A stretch of 25,392 bases of DNA from Phoronis australis (Eukaryota > Phoronida > Phoronidae), in the NCBI GenBank assembly GCA_002633005.1, contig NMRA01001229.1, positions 7,399-32,790 of the forward strand, in the 5' to 3' direction. Positions 20,197 through 25,392 of the stretch are shown one piece after another (positions within the stretch are counted from its first letter, which is position 1; every line of letters starts with the position of its first letter). The notes beneath the pieces were generated by a model. The model worked only from the letters and a program-made list of their open reading frames with translations. It was not told where the DNA came from and made no database searches. The translations under genes and the position numbers were made by a program.

Positions 20197-21175
20197 CAGT
20201 GGCGGATCTAGGATATCACAAGGGGGGGCCAACATTTTGTCCGGCTGTAAGAATTTGTGTAACCTGAACCACGATTGTAGATGCGCATAGCACCCCTCCC
20301 GCCCGGGAAATTTTTCTGTTTTTACCTCTAACAATCAAGCATCATTTTCCTTGATTCCTGAAGTATTATTCACGAAAAAAGGCAAAAAACGGAGAACGTG
20401 TCCAACAGGAAAAAACGCAAATAGCAAAGACTCGAACTCACGACCTGGCGATTAGTGCGCGCGTGCGTTGCCACTACACCACCACGATTTAACTACTAAT
20501 CTTATACTAAGAGACCTACTTGTTTATGGTCCACAGCGTTTGCGCGCGAAACCTACTTCTTTTTGTAATGCTTATTACACTTTTATATTTTGTGCCATAG
20601 ATTCTTAACAAATTTGTCGTATTTAAAATAGTCTTCAAATGCCAAAAAGACCAAATCCATTTTTCGTGTTGGCAATAATGACGGGATTGCTTTGGAAATC
20701 GTCTTAAGATAAGGTTTGGCAAAGAGAGTATTGCGAGTTTCTGAGTGATTCACTAAGGCTTCGATTAAAATTCACATCTTACCAGCAGCTTCTGTTTTTT
20801 CATCGTCACTCAGGTTCCATTTTCTTTAAAAAATGAAGTAAATTTTCTTCATTGTACAGTGGAGCAGACGACGGAAACAGAGTCGTAGTGCGCAGCGCCG
20901 CTGCCTGTAGCCTGCGATATCGCGGGAGAGCCTATACTTAGCCGTGATAGTTCCGTTACGAATGCGCCGTGTTCCGAATTTGACACTTGAAATTGGATTT
21001 GAGCCCCCCCTCCCCAACACTAAAATTGCACACATTTAAATCTTTTTTCATCCGTATAATTTTAATTGCCGGGGTTAATTAACAAGCTCAACATTTCCCT
21101 GCGCTCTTACTGTTTTATTTTTTTGCGGCAGCCAGGGGGGGGCGGGCCCCCTGCCCCCCCCTAAATCCGCCTATG
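20197..21175. mobile_element. 979 bp DNA transposon with 5 bp target duplication
   Basis: Left terminus CAGTGGCGGATCTAGG and right terminus CCTAAATCCGCCTATG are imperfect inverted repeats followed by G-runs inside. The element is flanked by TGTTA on both sides (20192-20196 and 21176-21180), supporting the exact boundaries. There is no transposase frame, so it is non-autonomous or a deletion derivative. Inside is a tRNA-like segment on the - strand (about 20425-20485). Superfamily is uncertain: the CAGTGGCG terminus recalls hAT-like ends, but those give 8 bp duplications. Confidence 0.7.
20425..20487 (-). repeat. tRNA-like segment inside the DNA transposon
   Basis: Reading on the - strand, GTGGTGGTGTAGTGGCAACG (A-box-like region) is followed by AGGTCGTGAGTTCGAGTC (B-box-like GAGTTCGAGTC). 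Stems are not well formed, so this looks like a tRNA-derived SINE head or tRNA pseudogene rather than a working tRNA. Confidence 0.55.
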
Positions 21176-21180
21176 TGTTA

Positions 21181-21638
21181 ATGTCAGGTTTTTGAGCAAC
21201 GAAGGAGGACTGCCAATAGTGAACTTACCGTCGACGCCGTAGGCATCCTGAATTTAAAGAGAAAGGAAGAGCACACAAGCGAACACGCATGCATGTCAAT
21301 CCACCGATCCACAATAAAGTGATGAACAAAATATTTGAGGATCACTTTCAATTTGAAATTTGAAAGTGTCTGCACTTTATCGTACTATGCTATCAAGTAT
21401 ACCAAAACAGCAGACGACAAATCTGTTTCCTGCTGTTTTGTTTTTGGTCGATTTTAAGGCATTCACACCGCACTATACTTTTTGTGATCATTTGGGAGCT
21501 CTCTCGTTGCTATATAGCTTAGCTAGTCACAGACATTTGCTTCTACACTTTTTTGGTTACACTTTGGTGTAGCTACCACGTGCATTCAATGTCCACGAAT
21601 TAAACATAAAGCCTCATCTAATCGTCTGCACCAATGAC
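21181..21638. other. Non-coding stretch
   Basis: Only short frames with no recognised motif. A small inverted repeat, TTTCAATTTGAAATTTGAAA, lies at about 21346-21365. Confidence 0.35.
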
Positions 21639-21641
21639 CTA

Positions 21642-21677
<36 letters not shown>

Positions 21678-21798
21678 TGTATGTATGTATGTATGTATGT
21701 ATGTATGTATGTATGTATGTATGTATGTATGTATGTATGTATGTATGTATGTATGTATGTATGTATGTATGTATGTATGTATGTATGTATGTATATAT
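21639..21798. repeat. Tetranucleotide microsatellite (GTAT)36 with AT flanks
   Basis: Uninterrupted GTAT units fill 21651-21794 (144 bp, 36 units), preceded by ATATATATAT and followed by ATATA. Open frames on both strands across it, reading as MYVC or IHTY repeats, are artefacts of the 12 nt coding period. Confidence 0.95.
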
Positions 21799-22064
21799 AG
21801 TTATATTTATCTCAGTCGTCTGCACGCTGCTGTCATCCACGCATTGCACCAGTTCACCATTCGGGCGAAGTTGGCCGGGTAATCTAGAACCAGCTTGAAT
21901 TCCGAGATTCGGCAAAAAATACAAGTTAACATATGTAGTGAGCATTGTGACATTATTACTCATGTCAGACTGCGTACATGACATTAATATCTGTTACAAA
22001 TTCTGTCGTTAAAAGCACATGACCGTATCTCAGGAAATGTGAGTTGAAATACATTTATAGATCT
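21799..22064. other. Non-coding stretch
   Basis: No gene or element recognised between the microsatellite and the MITE. Confidence 0.35.
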
Positions 22065-22217
22065 GGGCTGGATTGCATAAAACTTCAAAATTATATCCGT
22101 TGGATAAGTTTGATTGTTGCATGACATCAGGTGTTTTGTTCAACAATGACAGCATGACGCGTGATGATAGGACGCCATTGTTGCTCTACGGCGTATAACT
22201 TTAATGCAACTGGGTCC
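22065..22217. mobile_element. TTGCAT-family MITE
   Basis: The left end GGGCTGGATTGCATAAAAC and the right end GTATAACTTTAATGCAACTG plus GGTCC are imperfect inverted repeats around a 153 bp element with no coding content. Part of it recurs inverted at 4719-4778. No clear target duplication was seen. Confidence 0.55.
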
Positions 22218-23389
22218 TGTTACAAGTACCGTTAAACACGGCACGGCGGTATAGTTACTTGTAAATTTCTGTCTACATTTCTCAATCTCTCTGAATATCC
22301 CTCTTGTCTCTGGGTCACTGATGACATAGAGTTCCGAGAGACATGACGATGTTAAAACGTAAGATTAAATTTAATGAGACCGTATCATCAGTGAGACATT
22401 CTCCCAACTATACATTCGAGTATTGTCTATTATAGGCCTACTATGCAGGTCATACTCTAGACATAAAACGTGAATCGGTTCATTTTGAAACCTACGCTGA
22501 CCGATTAAAACAACATGAAAACGCCCGTCCACTTGCATCAATTTCTGTCAAAGTCTCACGTTTTTAAAGCTGCACACAGGCGCGTAAGCAAGGTTTGGAG
22601 AGCCACGATCGGTTGCCAATTAAGCGATGAGTAAAAAACAAATCACCCATCAATTCTGCATGTAGATTTTCTTTTTTGAAAAAGTGAGTCACTAAAAACA
22701 CAGAAAGAACCAATTTACTTTTGGCCTGAACCCTGGTATAAGAATAAAATAACAAGCAAGGGTCTTTATACGGTACTTCCGGCAGGGCTTACAAATTCAA
22801 TCATGGACCGGTAGACACAAATCACGTAACCGGTTTCGCGGTTATTTGATATATACCCACAAAATCAACAGTGGTTTTGACCAAATTGTAATTCTGAAAC
22901 AAAATAAAAAATAATAACCTTATATATGGAGGCTCTGATTGCTTAGTGAAAACACGGAACTCGGTAGAAGGAGAGAGTAAAAACATGATTACATAGTACA
23001 TGTCATGTGTTCGCTGGACTCCTCCCGCATGTGCTGTCGTGTGCTGTAGACGAAAGTAAAACTCTCACTTACGTCAAATGTTGTGAATCAGTGTGTCGTA
23101 ATGGGCCAAGCTAAGGTACAAAGTAGTATTTCAACATTTTCAAATGCTAGGACTTTTAAGAACAACCAAGATTCAGGCTTTCCTGTCGTCTGTTCGTTAG
23201 TTAATACTGTTGTTTAATTTACACTACACCATAGGATCTCTGGACTTTTGTACAAAAGTGTGTGCTCTACTTACTTGTAAATATGGTGGTATCTGCTACC
23301 CAGCGTCGTCGTCAGCTAGGAGTCCATCTTCATCGTGGGTTTCGACATTGACCTAGAACCCTCTCCGATGGTAGGTCTCTGAAGGCTGA
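22218..23389. other. Non-coding stretch, LINE 3' flank at its end
   Basis: No gene recognised. The part from about 23280 to 23389 may be the 3' tail of the adjacent - strand retrotransposon remnant, but no poly(A) or terminal repeat is evident. Confidence 0.35.
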
Positions 23390-24354
23390 TCAGACCTCCA
23401 GCCGACGCTGGGGTCGCCATTTGTTCTGACGCTGTAACCACAGCCACACGGTTGCTTCCTCCGCTGCTCTTACAGTAGACTTAAACATATCAGCTCGCCC
23501 TCTTGATGAAATGCCCAGTAGCTTCGTCATCCACCACATGCTTCCAGCAATAAACCCTCGACATCCAACTTCTATGGGGATACAGAAGCATTTCCAGCCT
23601 TTCGCTGCACATTCCTGCGATAGCTCTGCGTACTTGAGTAGTTTCCTCTCGTGAGCCTCTTGCACCCTAGTCTCCCACGGCACAGTTAACTCTATCAAAG
23701 TCACTATCTTCTTGCTGTCTGCCCACAACACTATGTCTGGTCGTAACTGGGTTACTGCAATATGGCTTGGGAATGAACCCCTAGTTACCACATCCGTCAC
23801 CATCTTCCAGTCTGCAGCCATACCTAGAATGCCTGAATCACGCCTCATAGTGGATACCCCGCCTTTATTGACCTGCAGCTGTCATCCTCAGTTTTGCCCC
23901 ACGTTCGAAGATTGACAGGTGTTGGGAGAGTGTCATACATGGAACCAGGTAAAAAGCCCAATCTGAATTGGTCTGAAGACAGAAGGTCTTTACCAGTTAT
24001 CCTTCTGGTGTTCACTCCTTCCCATGATGTCCATGCACCCTGTTTCCTCAGTCCGACCGCTTCAGCATACCTTCTCTCGTTCTCCTGGGATCTAACTTCG
24101 TCCAAAACCATTTTGCGCCTCTCTTTGCCTGTTGACAACTTCCACCTCTTCCCCGGAACCATTCCCAATCGCTGTCTTCCATGGCAGACGGTTCCCACGA
24201 TATCTTTATGCCGTAACCTGCTCTCTGCCTCCTCCACTGCTACAGCAGCCTTCCACTTTCTTCCAGAATCTACCGATAATTCACTCTCTCTGATCATCTC
24301 ATCTCTCGAGTTCCGCAGAGTCAGTAATGTTCTGCACTTTATATTAATGTGCAC
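23390..24354 (-). pseudogene. 3' end of a non-LTR retrotransposon, broken
   Basis: Two - strand frames make one damaged coding end. The upstream block (24354 down to 23845, 169 codons) is rich in charged residues, then has QGAWTSWEG (105-113), a FLPGSMYDTLPTP stretch (134-146) and NLRTWG. This is the region after the reverse transcriptase in one LINE type. The downstream block (23848 down to 23390, 152 codons) has RPDIVLW (36-42), IELTVPWE (52-59), LKYAEL (71-76) and IEVGCRGF (92-99), then an aromatic tail. RPD plus ELT spacing resembles a PD-(D/E)xK, restriction-like endonuclease as in R2-type elements, an inference. The blocks meet in different frames. The cysteine/histidine knuckle expected between them is reduced to one Cys. 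The reverse transcriptase is absent, so the copy is 5' truncated and dead. Confidence 0.7.
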
Positions 24355-24455
24355 TTTACAAAATGGTTTAAATTGTTTGAGGTGAGAATTGATCCCATTC
24401 TACAATATAGGTCTGAGATTTGATGCTGGTGACGTCATTGACGGGGTACGTAGCA

Positions 24456-24804
24456 CAGTGCTGTAGTGGTAAAATTAGAGGTAAGTAGGCGCCCAATGCC
24501 CACCCTATCACCTTGAGCACTGAATTTTAAAAGTGCATTGAATCGGCGAAACCTGAATCACAAACATGTAGGACTAATTTTTTGACTCACGAGTGGGTTT
24601 TTACTTTGAGTCTGCAGTGGTGAATCTTGGATGGCGCAGAAAGGAGCCCAACCAAACAGGAAGGCAAAGGTCCGCGGGCATTCCAAGCAGTCTGAAGGGG
24701 GGTAGGGCGAACACAATTTTAAAGGAAAATAGACGCGTAACGCCCAGAAACGATATGCTGGCGGCGTTTGAGTGGCCCATGGGGTGTGTCCTCGGGGTCC
24801 CGTT
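24456..24804 (+). repeat. Dispersed repeat R1, copy 2
   Basis: Collinear with 8547-8900 in the same orientation, with several small indels and many substitutions. It starts at CAGTGCTGTAGTGG and ends at GTGTGTCCTCGGGGTCC. The + frame at 24593-24928 and the - frame at 24601-24849 fall mostly inside it. They are not preserved in copy 1. Confidence 0.7.
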
Positions 24805-24987
24805 CAGACAACTATTTTTGAAACACAGGCGAAATTTAAAGTCTTTCATCCCGATACAGTTTTCAAATTCTCCGCCCCTAATAATCTATATGCGCACTGC
24901 ATGCCCTCAAAATCTAAGGTCAGACTAAGGACGGATTGGCTGCTGCTTGAAATCGTCATTGTTTTATTTACATTAAATGTCAAAGGT

Positions 24988-25052
24988 CACATTTTCCATA
25001 TTAGCAGGAAGTGATAACCATGTTATCTCTTCCTGATATTAGGTAAATGTGC
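24988..25052. other. Long hairpin with a 3 nt loop
   Basis: The arms 24988-25018 and 25022-25052 are complementary apart from a few mismatches and one small offset. The inner 13 bp, AGGAAGTGATAAC and GTTATCTCTTCCT, has one mismatch around the loop CAT. It could be a tiny MITE or a chance near-palindrome. The loop is short for a microRNA precursor. Confidence 0.55.
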
Positions 25053-25392
25053 TGCGTTTATGTCTTGCCATACCAAATAAGGAGACGTGCCTTACCCTAT
25101 GGGAGAAAAATCGACTAAGTGACGAGGAATTTTTGGAATTTGAAATTAAAAGAAAAATGCCTTGACATCAACAGAGATTCAAAGTTTTTAACAACAAACC
25201 GTAAATTAACAGTTTGGCTTCTGTTTCACTGGCAGTGAGTCACTTTGAATGATGCAATTTAGTCCGTTTTTCACATTCTATGCCACTTTAAATCGAGCCC
25301 GGTGTGTGAGGGCTGCATTTTTAGCCCCATTAGATATCCAAGCCATCACATGATAATTGATATGGGTCGTTGGGGGGGGGGGGCCTTGATGC
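25053..25392. other. Non-coding window end with a G-run
   Basis: No gene. A run of 12 G at 25372-25383 resembles the G-rich subterminal parts of DNA transposons seen at 20220 and 21137, so another element may begin just past the window. Confidence 0.4.

Noticed and set aside
21586-21984. Open frames with MYVC or IHTY repeats on both strands
   Set aside because: They are created by the (GTAT)n microsatellite.
23712-24385. + strand frames of 67 and 163 codons opposite the LINE remnant
   Set aside because: They are antisense shadows. The - strand carries the recognisable retrotransposon motifs.

Overview
The window looks like nuclear DNA from an animal, most likely a marine invertebrate and possibly a non-vertebrate deuterostome such as a hemichordate or lancelet. 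The taxon guess is low confidence. It rests on three things: long AT-rich non-coding DNA, many families of short inverted-repeat elements, and a type II membrane sulfotransferase carrying a WSC domain. There are no operons, ribosome binding sites or CRISPR arrays. Two isolated N characters (12795 and 18020) show that this is a draft assembly.

Only one convincing intact gene is present. It is a 482-codon, single-exon coding region on the + strand at 16201-17649, encoding an N-terminal membrane anchor, a WSC domain and a PAPS-dependent carbohydrate sulfotransferase domain. A good splice acceptor sits right before its ATG, and AATAAA lies 98 bp after the stop. The only other coding-derived sequence is a broken 3' end of a non-LTR retrotransposon on the - strand (23390-24354), in two frames and apparently lacking its zinc-knuckle segment.

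Layout. 1-135 is the right end of a DNA transposon. 796-1090 holds two head-to-tail copies of a ~140 bp MITE, with two more copies, one inverted, at 8064-8503. 9027-9774 holds four ~70 bp palindromic units in two pairs. 10078-12794 and 13399-16094 are two same-strand copies of a 2.7 kb unit with an internal tRNA-like (Pol III A/B box) segment; the second copy stops 106 bp before the sulfotransferase ATG. After the gene come a 939 bp foldback element with 63 bp tandem repeats, an 839 bp element with long inverted repeats, a 979 bp DNA transposon with a 5 bp target duplication, a 36-unit tetranucleotide microsatellite, a 153 bp MITE, the LINE remnant, and a dispersed repeat that also occurs at 8547.

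The most notable signal is in the 2.7 kb duplication. The copies differ by about 5% over the 540 bp I compared base by base, then are identical for the last 370 bp. Identity ends exactly at the N at 12795. This points to an assembly join or recent gene conversion. It also means the true 3' limit of the first copy is unknown and could include a second copy of the sulfotransferase gene.
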